Below are positions 15,895 through 26,251 of a DNA stretch of 64,000 nucleotides, piece after piece (within the stretch, counting starts at the first letter, position 1; every line of letters begins with the position of its first letter). A program made the translations under genes and the position numbers. Source of the stretch: Pseudaestuariivita rosea (GTDB lineage: Bacteria; Pseudomonadota; Alphaproteobacteria; Rhodobacterales; Rhodobacteraceae); contig NZ_JACNMP010000003.1 of the NCBI RefSeq assembly GCF_017592335.1, positions 62,001 through 126,000 on the forward strand, given 5' to 3'. The notes beneath the pieces were generated by a model. That model ran no database searches, was not told the origin of the DNA, and saw nothing but the letters and a program-made list of their open reading frames with translations.

Positions 15895-16239
15895 GTGTTT
15901 AAAGGACTAGGCGGTATGGGCGATATGGCCAAGATGATGAAAGCCGCGACCGAAATGCAGACCAAAATGACCGAGATGCAGGAAGAACTGCACAATATCA
16001 TGGTCGTGGGCGAAAGCGGCGCCGGGCTGGTCAAGGCCACAGCAACGGCAAAGGGTGAGTTGAAGGGGCTGGATATCGATCCGTCGATTTTCTCGGGCGA
16101 TGACAAGGAAGTTGTCGAGGATCTGATCCTTGCTGCGATCAAGGACGCGCAGCAAAAGGCAAGCGAGCGCGCGCAAGAGGAAATGGTCAAACTCACCGAA
16201 GGGCTGGGACTGCCCCCAGGGATGAAACTGCCGTTTTAA
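15895..16239 (+). CDS. ybaB: YbaB/EbfC family nucleoid-associated protein
   Basis: A 114-aa DNA-binding protein of the YbaB/EbfC family, which coats DNA as a dimer. It starts with GTG (15895), preceded by AGGAGG, giving MFKGLGGMGDMAKMMKAATE, the standard family start. The centre has VVGESGAGLVKATATAKGELKG and the end LTEGLGLPPGMKLPF, also standard. It lies between dnaX and recR, the arrangement found across bacteria, and is co-transcribed with both. Confidence 0.95.
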   Translation: MFKGLGGMGDMAKMMKAATEMQTKMTEMQEELHNIMVVGESGAGLVKATATAKGELKGLDIDPSIFSGDDKEVVEDLILAAIKDAQQKASERAQEEMVKLTEGLGLPPGMKLPF

Positions 16240-16248
16240 GCAGCCTCA

Positions 16249-16839
16249 ATGGGCAAGACCAAAGACATAGACGCCCTGATCGAGCTGATGGCGAAACTGC
16301 CTGGGCTTGGGCCTCGGTCGGCGCGGCGGGCCGTGCTGCATCTGATAAAAAAACGCGGCATCCTCTTTGCACCGCTGGCCGATGCCATGCAGACCGTCGC
16401 GGCGACGGCACGCGAATGCCTGAACTGCGGGAATATCGGAACCGAAGACATTTGCGATATCTGCAGCGATGACAAACGTGCAACGGGCGAACTCTGTGTG
16501 GTCGAGGATGTCGCTGATCTGTGGGCGATGGAGCGCGCCGGTGTCTTCAAGGGCCGATATCACGTGCTGGGCGGAACGCTGTCTGCGTTGGACTCAATAG
16601 GACCGGATGAGCTGCGCATCCCACAGCTTGTCGACCGGATTGTTGCCGAAAACATACGCGAAGTGATCCTGGCGCTGAACGCAACCATCGACGGTCAAAC
16701 CACGGCCCATTACATCGCCGACCAGTTGCCGGATGTGGCTGTGACATCACTGGCCCAGGGCGTGCCGATCGGTGGTGAGCTGGATTATCTGGATGACGGC
16801 ACGATCACGGCCGCCCTCAAGGCCCGCAAAAGCTTCTGA
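16249..16839 (+). CDS. recR: Recombination protein RecR
   Basis: A 196-aa RecR, which with RecO and RecF loads RecA on gapped DNA. The N-terminal helix-hairpin-helix is [19 protein letters not shown]-like ([12 protein letters not shown], about 16-27), the C4 zinc finger is [16 protein letters not shown], and the Toprim domain begins [15 protein letters not shown]. It ends [20 protein letters not shown], the usual C-terminus. It starts 9 bases after ybaB and is the last gene of the operon; recF, a partner, lies 13 kb away in this window. Confidence 0.96.
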   Translation: MGKTKDIDALIELMAKLPGLGPRSARRAVLHLIKKRGILFAPLADAMQTVAATARECLNCGNIGTEDICDICSDDKRATGELCVVEDVADLWAMERAGVFKGRYHVLGGTLSALDSIGPDELRIPQLVDRIVAENIREVILALNATIDGQTTAHYIADQLPDVAVTSLAQGVPIGGELDYLDDGTITAALKARKSF

Positions 16840-16861
16840 CTGCCTGCCCAAAACAAACTGC

Positions 16862-16915
16862 GCCTTTATTGTTCCCAAAATACTCTCGCCGAAGGCAACG
16901 CCCGGAACGGGCGTT
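16862..16915 (-). terminator. Hairpin and GCCTTCGGCG..AGTATTTT element after lnt
   Basis: On the minus strand the lnt stop codon is followed by a 7-bp hairpin (AACGCCC/GGGCGTT, 16897-16915) and then GCCTTCGGCGAGAGTATTTT. I recall the latter as a short element often found after genes in Rhodobacteraceae (recollection, unverified). It lies between convergent recR and lnt. Confidence 0.5.
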
Positions 16916-18438
16916 TAGTCAGCACGCGCCAACAAGCGCCGACGCGTGACCAACGCGCCCAGAACGACAATCACCAGCAAGATAACCGGCCAATCCCCCA
17001 CCACAGTATAAAGCGTCGCCGCGCGTTTATCGGGCAGCGGCAGATCCAGATATCCTTCCTGATTCAGCGGGATGCTGCCCGTGATATGACCATAGGGATC
17101 AATGACAGCAGACACACCGGTATTGGCCACGCGCACCATCGGCAGACCCTGTTCAATGGCGCGCATCCGGGCCTGCATCAGGTGCTGATAGGGGCCTGAA
17201 AACTGCCCGAACCAGGCGTCATTGGTCAGCAAAAGCAGCATATCGCCCCGTTCAGGGGCGGCATTGGCCAGATGTGGGAAAATACTTTCATAACAGATCA
17301 ATGGCACGGCTTTGCCCAGATCGCCAAGATCCAATGTCATTGGCCCTGCCCCATGGGCAAAGCCACCGTCCTGATTGGCCGCCAGTCCATAGATTCCAAA
17401 CTGCGCCAGAAAACGGGCGGCGGGCATGTACTCGCCAAACGGAACCAGATGGGCTTTATCGTAGCGGCCAGTGATGCTGCCCTGGTCGTCGAATGAAATC
17501 AGCGAATTATAAAAACGCTGGTTTTCCGTGCGCTGAATACCGATCACCGTTGTTGCACCCCGGGCAGCACGGGCGATTTCCCTCAGTGGTTCATCAGCTT
17601 GGTGCAGCCAGAACGGTACGGCGATTTCGGGCCAGACGACCAGATCGACGGGCTCAGCCGCGGCGGTGTATTCGATCTGACGGTTATAGAACACGGGCAT
17701 CATATCGGCCCGCCATTTCAGATGCTGTGCTGCATTGGGTTGCACCAGACGAACGACGGGTGCATCGGCTGCGATATTGGCACGCCACGGAACCGGTGTG
17801 ACCGAAACAGCGGCCAAAGCCAGCGCAAAGATTGACGCCAGTCTTTGTGATCGCCCCTGTAGCCAGACCAGGGCAGCCATGGCGGTAAAGATGATCAGGT
17901 TCAGGCCGTGGGGCCCCAAAAGTGCCGCAGCCTGCCCCACAACGCTGTCGACCCAGGCATAGGGCTGCATCGCCCAGGGAAAGCCCGTGAACAGATAGGT
18001 GCGCAGCAATTCGGTGCCTGTCAGCGCCATCGCCAAAATGAATGGGGCCGTTCCCAACCAGCGACCCACGCCAAAAGCAATCGCATAAAGCAGGGCCAAA
18101 CCGCAGCACAGAAAGAACATTGCAAAGGGTGCCAACCAGCCGTGTCGTGCGGCATCGACCATGAAGGGTTCGACAATCCAGTGCAGTCCAAGCACAAAAA
18201 AGCCTGTTCCAAAGGCCCAGCCCAGCCAGACCGCCTCTTTCACCGATGATGTCTGCTGAAAAATCGCAAAACAGGCCCAAAGGCCAAGCAGCGTTGCGAT
18301 CACAAGACCGAAGGGGGGCTGCCCCAGGGCTGCGACAGCGCCCAAGAGCGATGCAATCGCTGTCTTTTGCCAAAGGGGGCGCAGGCTGTACCAACCCGCG
18401 ACGCTGCGGTCGTCAGTGTCTGAGGTATAGACAGTCAC
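16915..18438 (-). CDS. lnt: Apolipoprotein N-acyltransferase
   Basis: A 507-aa inner-membrane enzyme that adds the third acyl chain to lipoproteins. About six to eight transmembrane helices fill residues 20-205; a periplasmic nitrilase-like domain follows, with the catalytic Glu in VVWPEIAVPF, Lys in YDKAHLVPFGEY and Cys in PLICYESIFP; a final helix is VVGDWPVILLVIVVLGALV. All three catalytic residues are present. It overlaps the corC-like stop by four bases, in the phoH-ybeY-corC-lnt operon. It would process the five lipoproteins predicted in this window. Confidence 0.96.
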   Translation of the reverse strand: MTVYTSDTDDRSVAGWYSLRPLWQKTAIASLLGAVAALGQPPFGLVIATLLGLWACFAIFQQTSSVKEAVWLGWAFGTGFFVLGLHWIVEPFMVDAARHGWLAPFAMFFLCCGLALLYAIAFGVGRWLGTAPFILAMALTGTELLRTYLFTGFPWAMQPYAWVDSVVGQAAALLGPHGLNLIIFTAMAALVWLQGRSQRLASIFALALAAVSVTPVPWRANIAADAPVVRLVQPNAAQHLKWRADMMPVFYNRQIEYTAAAEPVDLVVWPEIAVPFWLHQADEPLREIARAARGATTVIGIQRTENQRFYNSLISFDDQGSITGRYDKAHLVPFGEYMPAARFLAQFGIYGLAANQDGGFAHGAGPMTLDLGDLGKAVPLICYESIFPHLANAAPERGDMLLLLTNDAWFGQFSGPYQHLMQARMRAIEQGLPMVRVANTGVSAVIDPYGHITGSIPLNQEGYLDLPLPDKRAATLYTVVGDWPVILLVIVVLGALVTRRRLLARAD

Positions 18439-19292
18439 GGCACACGAACGCGCAGACGTTTGATGCGACGCGGGTCAGCATCGACAACCTCGAACTCGGG
18501 GCCAGCGGGGTGGACCACGACCTCGCCCCGGGCCGGCACGCGGCCGGTCAGCATGAAAACCAGACCACCCAACGTGTCGATTTCTTCTTCGTCGATATCA
18601 TCGTGATCCGTCAGGGATTGTCCGATAGCCCCCTCAAAATCCTCAAGCGGGGTTTTGGCCTGAGCCAGATAGCACCCCGGTTTTTCCTCGGTCCAGAAGC
18701 GGCCCTCGGCGATGTCGTGTTCATCTTCGATTTCGCCGATGATCTGTTCGATCAGATCTTCGATGGTAACCAGCCCGTCGACGCCGCCGTATTCGTCAAT
18801 CACCAAAGCCATATGCGTCCGATCGGTTTGCATTTTCTGCAACAAGACCGCGACGGGCATTGACGGCGGAGCATAGAGCATGGGGCGCAAAATCTTGCGC
18901 ATCTGAAAATCGCTGTGGCCGTTAAAGCCGTGTTTCAACGCCAGATCTTTCAGGTGGATCATGCCGATGGGCGTGTCCAAAGTGCCTTCGTAAACAGGCA
19001 GTCGCGTCAGGCCACTTTCGCGAAAGGTCTGCACCAGATCATCCTTGCTGATGTCATCGGGCACGGCAACGATATCGGCCTTGGGAATATAGACATCGTC
19101 CAGCCGCACCTGATGCAGGTTCAGCAGCGACGGCATTTTCGGGCCGTTCTTCCATTCGTTTGATTCTGATGGATCGGTGTCGCTTTCGCCAGAGCTGAAA
19201 GCGCCAAGAATACGGCTTAATAAACCGCTTTGGTTTTCGGGTTCCTGCGCGCTTTGCGCTGCGTTAGAGGAGCCCTCGGAAGTGTCGCTCAT
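18435..19292 (-). CDS. CBS-domain transporter-associated protein (CorC/HlyC family)
   Basis: A 285-aa cytosolic protein: an acidic, Ser/Gln-rich N-terminus (about 60 residues), two CBS domains (VPDDISKDDLVQTFRESGLTRLPVYEG-type start, then MALVIDEYGGVDGLVTIEDL, the hallmark of CorC), and a CorC_HlyC domain ending FEVVDADPRRIKRLRVRVP. The family is linked to Mg2+/Co2+ efflux and membrane integrity. ATG 19292 is chosen over an upstream in-frame start for its GGAAAGGAC Shine-Dalgarno. A 285-base gap separates it from ybeY, longer than usual in this operon, so it may have its own promoter. Confidence 0.9.
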   Translation of the reverse strand: MSDTSEGSSNAAQSAQEPENQSGLLSRILGAFSSGESDTDPSESNEWKNGPKMPSLLNLHQVRLDDVYIPKADIVAVPDDISKDDLVQTFRESGLTRLPVYEGTLDTPIGMIHLKDLALKHGFNGHSDFQMRKILRPMLYAPPSMPVAVLLQKMQTDRTHMALVIDEYGGVDGLVTIEDLIEQIIGEIEDEHDIAEGRFWTEEKPGCYLAQAKTPLEDFEGAIGQSLTDHDDIDEEEIDTLGGLVFMLTGRVPARGEVVVHPAGPEFEVVDADPRRIKRLRVRVP

Positions 19293-19577
19293 TTGTCCTT
19301 TCCAAGTAACAGGCCAGTGTCTTATCACAGAAATTCGACTGAGAAAACGCCCGTTGCGCCACACACCTTTGGAATTTCGACCAAAAGGTAGTGCCAGCGC
19401 TGGCCGATGTAAACACTCACCTTCCAGGATATATCGTCGATGAAACGAAAAAGAAGATCATTCGGTGTTTATTCGATTTTTTCGGATGACTGTATCGTAA
19501 AAAGATCAGCGGTGCGCGATGTTTCGCTGGCATGATCTGTTTTCTGCAGCAAATGTCATGGACACATTTGAGTAAAC
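19293..19577. other. Intergenic gap inside the ybeY-corC-lnt block
   Basis: 285 bases between ybeY and the corC-like gene, which are normally adjacent. It is AT-richer than the genes. I see no gene longer than about 30 codons and no clear terminator; it probably holds a promoter for corC-lnt. Confidence 0.5.
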
Positions 19578-20084
19578 CTATGATCTGTAAGGATCAGCTA
19601 TTCCAAATTGCGCAAGTATTTCTGTCTCTAACCCCTCCATCAATTCTGCGTCTGCGTCGGTCAGGTGATCGTAGCCAAGCAGATGAAGGGTGGCATGAAC
19701 CAGAAGATGCGACACATGCTCGGCGAAAGGCTTGTCCATTTCGATCGCTTCGCGGTGGCAGGTGTCATAGGCCAATGCGATATCACCCAGCTCAATCAGC
19801 CCGGCCGCGGGTATTTCGGGCGACATCGGGGCCTCACCGGGGCGACTGGTTGAAAGGGTCTGGGACGGCCAGCTGAGCACATTTGTCGGCTGGGGCTTGT
19901 TGCGGAAGGCTTCATTCAGGTCAGCGATGCGGCTGTCATCGGCGGCCAGCAGACTGACCTCAAAGACCGAAGGCTCGAAGCCCAGACGATCCAGAGTTCC
20001 TGACACGCATTTCGGGGCCAGTCCGGTCAGGTCGAGCGTCGCCCAGCGTGGATCTTCGATCAGAACGTCGACCTCGGCGGACAT
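19578..20084 (-). CDS. ybeY: Endoribonuclease YbeY (rRNA maturation)
   Basis: A 168-aa zinc-dependent RNase that takes part in 16S rRNA 3'-end processing and ribosome quality control. The metal motif is HLLVHATLHLLGYDH (H-x3-H-x5-H type, about 131-145), preceded by the family's RNKPQPTNVLSWP segment. ATG 20084 is chosen over an upstream in-frame codon at 20138, which would overlap phoH; the chosen start lies four bases after the phoH stop. It is co-transcribed with phoH, as in most proteobacteria. Confidence 0.94.
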   Translation of the reverse strand: MSAEVDVLIEDPRWATLDLTGLAPKCVSGTLDRLGFEPSVFEVSLLAADDSRIADLNEAFRNKPQPTNVLSWPSQTLSTSRPGEAPMSPEIPAAGLIELGDIALAYDTCHREAIEMDKPFAEHVSHLLVHATLHLLGYDHLTDADAELMEGLETEILAQFGIADPYRS

Positions 20085-20088
20085 CGTG

Positions 20089-21096
20089 TCAGGACGTCGC
20101 TTCGTCGGCCTCGTAGGCCTCGATGATCGCGGCAACAAGGGGATGGCGCACGACGTCTTTGGCGGTGAAATAGTTGAAGGAAATCTTGGGGATGTCTTTC
20201 AGCAACCGTTCCGCGTCCCGCAAACCGGACTGGACACCGCGCGGCAGATCGACCTGGCTGCGGTCGCCGGTGATGACCATGCGGGATCCTTCGCCAAGGC
20301 GGGTCAGGAACATTTTCATCTGCATGGTGGTGGCATTCTGCGCCTCGTCCAGAACAACGAAGGCATTCGACAGTGTGCGACCACGCATGAAGGCCAGCGG
20401 TGCGATTTCGATCCGCTTATCCTCAATCAGCTTGGCAACCTGTTTACCCGGCAGAAAGTCATTCAGCGCGTCGTAAAGCGGCTGCATGTAGGGATCGACC
20501 TTGTCTTTCATGTCGCCCGGCAGAAAGCCAAGCCGTTCGCCCGCCTCCACCGCGGGGCGCGACAGGATGATGCGGTCGACATGACCACCAACGAACATGG
20601 ATACACCGACCGCCACGGCCAGATAGGTCTTGCCGGTTCCAGCGGGGCCGATCCCGAAAGCCAATTCGTTTTCAAAGAGCGCCTTGACGTAGGCTTTCTG
20701 CGCCTCGGTCCGGGGTTCAACCAGCTTTTTGCGGGTCTTGATTTCGACACGCCCGCCCTTGAACAGCTCCATCTGGTCGCCGTCCCGCGTGCCGGTATCC
20801 TGCGCCGCCCCGTTCATCCGCAATTCGCCGTCGATTTCACCTGCATCGATGCTGCGCCCGGCCTCAAGCCGCTGATAGAGCGTCTGCAGAACAGCAGCAG
20901 CGTGACCCCGCCCCTCACTATCGCCAATGATCGCCAGCTGATTACCACGACGCAGGATCTGCAATCCAAGGGCATGTTCGATCTGGGCCAGATTGCGGTC
21001 GAACTCTCCGCAAAGATCAATCAGAATGCGATTGTCCGGAAATTCCAGAAGCGTTTCCTGAATATCTTCGGATACGGTCGCAGTTTCCAGAGCCAA
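20089..21096 (-). CDS. phoH: PhoH family ATPase/RNA helicase-like protein
   Basis: A 335-aa PhoH-like P-loop protein, thought to act with YbeY on RNA. Walker A is GIGPAGTGKTYLAVAVGV (about 145-162) and Walker B/DExx is FVVLDEAQNATTMQMKMFLTR; a KH-like N-terminal region precedes. I choose a TTG start (21096) with AGGAG seven bases upstream; this gives LALETATVSED..., matching the usual family beginning, whereas the open frame upstream to 21216 has no family resemblance. It heads the phoH-ybeY unit; its promoter must lie in 21097-21228. Confidence 0.9.
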   Translation of the reverse strand: MALETATVSEDIQETLLEFPDNRILIDLCGEFDRNLAQIEHALGLQILRRGNQLAIIGDSEGRGHAAAVLQTLYQRLEAGRSIDAGEIDGELRMNGAAQDTGTRDGDQMELFKGGRVEIKTRKKLVEPRTEAQKAYVKALFENELAFGIGPAGTGKTYLAVAVGVSMFVGGHVDRIILSRPAVEAGERLGFLPGDMKDKVDPYMQPLYDALNDFLPGKQVAKLIEDKRIEIAPLAFMRGRTLSNAFVVLDEAQNATTMQMKMFLTRLGEGSRMVITGDRSQVDLPRGVQSGLRDAERLLKDIPKISFNYFTAKDVVRHPLVAAIIEAYEADEATS

Positions 21097-21228
21097 GTAA
21101 ATCTCCTGTCGTCGGGGCCTAGCTTGATCTAGCCCTGCCAAAGACCGCGATGCAAGAGCGACCTTTGTTTTGTCATGCAAATGATAAGAAAATTTAGAGA
21201 TATTGCGCGAAAACATGGCGTCAGAATC

Positions 21229-21262
21229 AAAAAAGGGGCCCGAAACCGGACCCCTTTCAAAT
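21229..21262 (-). terminator. Terminator of groESL
   Basis: On the minus strand, AAAGGGGTCCGG pairs with CGGGCCCCTTT (one mismatch), followed by TTTTTT. It lies 17 bases after the groEL stop. Confidence 0.85.
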
Positions 21263-21278
21263 CATATGCAAGCCAAGC

Positions 21279-22955
<1,677 letters not shown>

Positions 22956-23267
22956 TTAGGCGGCTTTGGCGGCAGCGGTACCTTCGAGGATACCAAGGAT
23001 GTCGCTTTCTTTCATGATCAACAGCTCTTCACCGTCGACGGTGATCTCTGTGCCGGACCATTTGCCGAACAGGATGCGGTCGCCAACGCTGACGTCCATT
23101 GCGATGCGGTCGCCGTCTTCGTCACGGGCGCCTGCACCAACGGCGATCACTTCGCCTTCTGCTGGTTTTTCTTTCGCGCTGTCGGGGATGATCAGCCCGC
23201 CAGCTGTTTTTTCTTCGCTCTCTACGCGGCGCACAAGCACGCGGTCATGAAGCGGTTTAAATGCCAT
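22956..23267 (-). CDS. groS: Co-chaperonin GroES (Hsp10)
   Basis: A 103-aa co-chaperonin that caps the GroEL ring. It starts [20 protein letters not shown], with the mobile loop [19 protein letters not shown] (about 21-39), ending [15 protein letters not shown]. It has AAGGAG ahead of ATG 23267 and is first in the groESL operon, just after the CIRCE element. Confidence 0.98.
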   Translation of the reverse strand: MAFKPLHDRVLVRRVESEEKTAGGLIIPDSAKEKPAEGEVIAVGAGARDEDGDRIAMDVSVGDRILFGKWSGTEITVDGEELLIMKESDILGILEGTAAAKAA

Positions 23268-23318
23268 CTCTGAGTCTCCTTACCCAAAGTTTCTCCCAAA
23301 CGGCGCCGAACAGCGCCA

Positions 23319-23345
23319 TTAGCACTCGACTCGAGTGAGTGCCAA
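23319..23345. promoter_or_regulatory. CIRCE element (HrcA operator)
   Basis: TTAGCACTC (23319-23327), nine bases, GAGTGCCAA (23337-23345): one mismatch from the perfect inverted repeat. It is 52 bases upstream of groS, so HrcA should repress groESL. Confidence 0.95.
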
Positions 23346-23352
23346 TGGCGCA

Positions 23353-23381
23353 CAGGTAGGAAGATCACGGACCCGTGTCAA
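23353..23381 (-). promoter_or_regulatory. Candidate groESL promoter
   Basis: On the minus strand TTGACA (23381-23376), a 17-base spacer and TACCTG (23358-23353), placing transcription start at or next to CIRCE. The -10 match is poor, and a heat-shock sigma factor may also read it. Confidence 0.5.
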
Positions 23382-23467
23382 CAGCCCGGCGTCGAAATTT
23401 TCATCTGGTTGTCGGGCAGGGTCTGTCAGTCTAATGTCCGAACCATCACCGTTTTGGAGGCCACGTC

Positions 23468-24457
23468 ATGCGCGCTTTTTTCATATTTACTCTGATTTGG
23501 CTGGCATCGCCGGTTCTGGCCTTTTGCACAGGTACAGATGAACTCGCCGGGCTGACGACCCAGGATCGCGCCAGACTGAACGATGCCGTATCGGCGACGC
23601 CCTATCCCGTCGGCAATCACTGGCGTGCGCAAAAGGACGACAGCGTCATCCATGTGGTCGGAACCGTTCATGCCTATGACCCCCGCCTTGATCCGGCGCT
23701 TGAGCGGTTAAAACCACTGATCGACGATGCGGAAATGCTGCTGGTTGAGATCACGCTGGACGATGAACGCGCCTTGCAGGAACGGCTGACCCGCAAACCG
23801 GAACTGCTGATGCTGACCGATGGCCCGACTTTGCCCGAACTGATGTCGGAAGAAAGCTGGCAAAACCTGGCGGATGCAGCGCGCGAACGGCAAATTCCGG
23901 CGTTCATGGCGGCCAAGTTTCAGCCGTGGTATTTGTCGATGATCCTTGGCATCCCGCCCTGCGCCATGGCTGATATGGCCCGCGGTGTACGTGGTTTGGA
24001 TCATATGATCATGGAGCACGCAGTTGAAACCGGTACACCGATGCAATCGCTTGAGGATTCGGCCACCTTGCTGCGCATGTTTTCGTCTGACCCGATCGAA
24101 GAACAGATCGAAATGCTGGAAGCCGGATTGGCGATGAACTACGACGCAGACGCGATGTATGCGACCCTGATTGAGGCTTACTTCCGCGAGATGCATGTTG
24201 AAATCTGGGAATATTCCCGACTGCGATCACAAGCCGTGCCCGGTTATACCGCCGAAGATATGCGACGCATGTTTGCCGAGGTCGAAGATATGCTGCTGAT
24301 CCGTCGCAACATCGCCTGGATGCCCGTGATCCTGGGGGCTGCCGATCAGCACGATATGATTATCGTCGCGGCCGGCGCGGCGCATCTGGGTGGAGAAAAA
24401 GGCGTGCTGAACCTGCTGGAAAACGAAGGCTATGCGTTAGAACGCCAGCCGTTCTAA
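23468..24457 (+). CDS. TraB/GumN family protein, exported
   Basis: A 329-aa protein with a signal peptide (MRAFFIFTLIWLASPVLAF), so periplasmic. The TraB/GumN (TIKI-like) hallmarks are present: the first GxxH motif in VVGTVHAYDPRLD (about 63-75), a paired Glu strand MLLVEITLDDE, and the second motif MIIVAAGAAHLGGEKGVLNLLENEGY near the end, cited here as AAGAAHLGGEKGVL. The family is related to Tiki metalloproteases; bacterial roles are unsettled. GGAGG lies 7-11 bases before ATG 23468. It converges on the isomerase gene with a 3-base gap and no terminator. Confidence 0.88.
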   Translation: MRAFFIFTLIWLASPVLAFCTGTDELAGLTTQDRARLNDAVSATPYPVGNHWRAQKDDSVIHVVGTVHAYDPRLDPALERLKPLIDDAEMLLVEITLDDERALQERLTRKPELLMLTDGPTLPELMSEESWQNLADAARERQIPAFMAAKFQPWYLSMILGIPPCAMADMARGVRGLDHMIMEHAVETGTPMQSLEDSATLLRMFSSDPIEEQIEMLEAGLAMNYDADAMYATLIEAYFREMHVEIWEYSRLRSQAVPGYTAEDMRRMFAEVEDMLLIRRNIAWMPVILGAADQHDMIIVAAGAAHLGGEKGVLNLLENEGYALERQPF

Positions 24458-24460
24458 GCC

Positions 24461-25426
24461 CTATGCAATACCGGCGCGCAGGCAGTCGTGCAGTCGAATG
24501 ATGCCATGCAGATACTTCTTGTCGTCGGCGACCAGCAGGGTTGTGATCTTGTTTTGATTCATGATGTGCATCGCCTCGGACGCAAGCGCGCTTTGGGCTA
24601 TGGTGCGCGGCGATTTAGTGGCAACCTCAATCGCTTTGCGTGCCATCAGATTGGTCAGATTGCGACGCAGATCGCCATCGGTGACAATGCCCAGAATAGC
24701 CTGCTGATCGTCGACGATGACAGCAATACCGAAATCCTTCGCGCTCATCTGAACCAGTACGTCGCCCATGGGCCAATCGGGGCCAACCAGTGGCAGCGCA
24801 TCCCCCTGATGCATCAGTTTTTCGACAGTCAGCAACTGTGCGCCCAGCTTGCCGCCGGGGTGAAATGACAAAAATCCGTCGCGCTGAAATCCGCGGTGAT
24901 CCATCAGGGCCACGGCCAGCGCATCGCCCAACGCCATCGAACACGTGGTCGAGGTCGTGGGCGCCATCCCGATCGAACAGGCCTCGGGCGCATCGGGCAG
25001 CGGCAGGACGATCTCTGACTGCGTGCCAATCGTGCTGTCAGGCTTCTTGGTGATCGCGATCATCGGTATGGAAAACCGTTTTGCATAGGTGATCAGATCG
25101 GCCAATTCAGTCGTTTCGCCCGAGTTTGACAGCACGACAATAACATCCTGCGACGTGATCATGCCCAGATCGCCATGACTGGCCTCGCCCGGATGAACAA
25201 ACTGGGCCGGTGTCCCCGTACTGGCCAGGGTCGCCGCAATCTTGCGCGCCACATGGCCCGATTTACCCATGCCAGACAGGATCACACGACCCTGGGCCTG
25301 CAAAATCAGATCGACGGCATCCGACAGCGCATCAGGAATGTTATCGGCCATCTGCAACAGAGCGTCGCCCTCGATCCTAAGGACGCGCCGGGCGGATGAT
25401 CTGACAGCATCAGGGGATGAAGTCAT
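24461..25426 (-). CDS. kdsD: Arabinose-5-phosphate isomerase, KpsF/GutQ family
   Basis: A 321-aa isomerase that converts ribulose-5-phosphate to arabinose-5-phosphate, the first step toward KDO for lipopolysaccharide. The SIS domain has GRVILSGMGKSGHVARKIAAT (quoted in part: LSGMGKSGHVARKIA), the conserved HPGEASHGDLGMI and VLSNSGETTEL; two CBS domains follow (MSAKDFGIAVIVDD.., LGIVTDGDLRRNL, ITTLLVADD). ATG 25426 gives the normal family length; the frame runs 150 codons further up but without resemblance to anything. A possible SOS-type box lies 77 bases upstream. Confidence 0.93.
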   Translation of the reverse strand: MTSSPDAVRSSARRVLRIEGDALLQMADNIPDALSDAVDLILQAQGRVILSGMGKSGHVARKIAATLASTGTPAQFVHPGEASHGDLGMITSQDVIVVLSNSGETTELADLITYAKRFSIPMIAITKKPDSTIGTQSEIVLPLPDAPEACSIGMAPTTSTTCSMALGDALAVALMDHRGFQRDGFLSFHPGGKLGAQLLTVEKLMHQGDALPLVGPDWPMGDVLVQMSAKDFGIAVIVDDQQAILGIVTDGDLRRNLTNLMARKAIEVATKSPRTIAQSALASEAMHIMNQNKITTLLVADDKKYLHGIIRLHDCLRAGIA

Positions 25427-25502
25427 ATGATTACCTATGCTTGAATTCGTGTCGGTGACCGTTAAACGGCATCTTGCGCCAAGTCCACCCCGACAGGTAA
25501 AA

Positions 25503-25517
25503 GAACAAAGTAAGAAC
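25503..25517 (-). promoter_or_regulatory. Candidate LexA (SOS) box, GTTC-N7-GTTC
   Basis: Minus strand: GTTC-TTACTTT-GTTC, followed by TTTT. This is the alphaproteobacterial LexA consensus spacing. It lies 77 bases before kdsD and 145 bases before the divergent small secreted protein gene. An 8-base match is expected by chance at times, so support is moderate. Confidence 0.4.
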
Positions 25518-25661
25518 AATACTGCGAAAACTATCGTAAAATCATAAGCGTAATATACGTCAGCAGTAACTTTTTCTGAAGCCGTATCCGTTTGACTGGT
25601 GTGCGTATCGCACTGTGGGTGTGCGAAGGTGGCCCGTTCGCGGGTATGAGTGGAGTGGAAA

Positions 25662-26129
25662 ATGAAACTGCGTGGTTGGGGCCGCGCGGGCGGGCGATTG
25701 CAGCTTGCTTTCGTGGCAATGCTGCTGCTTGCCTCGGCCTGTCTTGCGGAAAAGCCGCTGATCATAGGCAATGATCCAGGGGGGAATCTGGAACAGCGTG
25801 CCTTGGAAATTCGGCAACTGCGGGCGGGTGGGCGACCGGTTCGTATCACCGGTCGATACTGTATGTCCGCCTGCACATTATATCTGGGTTTGCCAAAGAC
25901 CTGTGTATCACCCCATACGATTTTCGGATTTCACGGCCCCAGGTCGGGGATATATGGTGTCGGATTGCCGCCACCGGACTTCGAAAAATGGTCCAGGCTG
26001 ATGGCCCGCCACTATCCAGCGGAGGTTCGTGAATGGTATCTTGAAAAAGGGCGTTATATGACGATGGGCTTTTATGAATTACGCGGGCGCGATCTGATCA
26101 AACTGGGGGTGCCCCGCTGTCGATTGTAA
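25662..26129 (+). CDS. Small secreted protein, ClpP/SDH-like (COG3904 type)
   Basis: A 155-aa exported protein. ATG 25662 is preferred over the in-frame GTG 25650 for its GGAG at six bases. The signal peptide ends LLLASACLA (about residue 28), which might also be a lipobox (SAC). The mature part has LEQRALEIRQLRAGGRPVRI, then GRYCMSACTLYLGLPKTCV and HTIFGFHGPRSG, the layout of ClpP-like periplasmic proteins in which the Ser of SAC would be the nucleophile and the FGFHGP strand forms part of the fold. Only one Ser and no clear catalytic triad can be assigned, so activity is not claimed. Divergent from kdsD. Confidence 0.65.
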   Translation: MKLRGWGRAGGRLQLAFVAMLLLASACLAEKPLIIGNDPGGNLEQRALEIRQLRAGGRPVRITGRYCMSACTLYLGLPKTCVSPHTIFGFHGPRSGIYGVGLPPPDFEKWSRLMARHYPAEVREWYLEKGRYMTMGFYELRGRDLIKLGVPRCRL

Positions 26130-26179
26130 AAAACAACGCAGCGGCACCAGAAAACTTTACGGCATGCGGCGCAACACTG

Positions 26180-26208
26180 TTGACTTAACTGCGACTCGGG
26201 TCTAAGGA
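26180..26208 (+). promoter_or_regulatory. Candidate rpsT promoter
   Basis: TTGACT (26180-26185) followed at 17 bases by TAAGGA. The -35 is good, the -10 poor. It lies about 45 bases before rpsT. Confidence 0.3.
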
Positions 26209-26251
26209 CGCGACTTCAGATTTAACCGAACCCTCAAGGGAACGACGAGAC

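Noticed and set aside
19440-19535. 31-codon frame in the ybeY-corC gap
   Set aside because: Ribosome site too distant and no recognisable sequence.
25427-25876. N-terminal extension of kdsD (150 extra codons)
   Set aside because: The extension has no resemblance to the family and would cross the small secreted protein gene.
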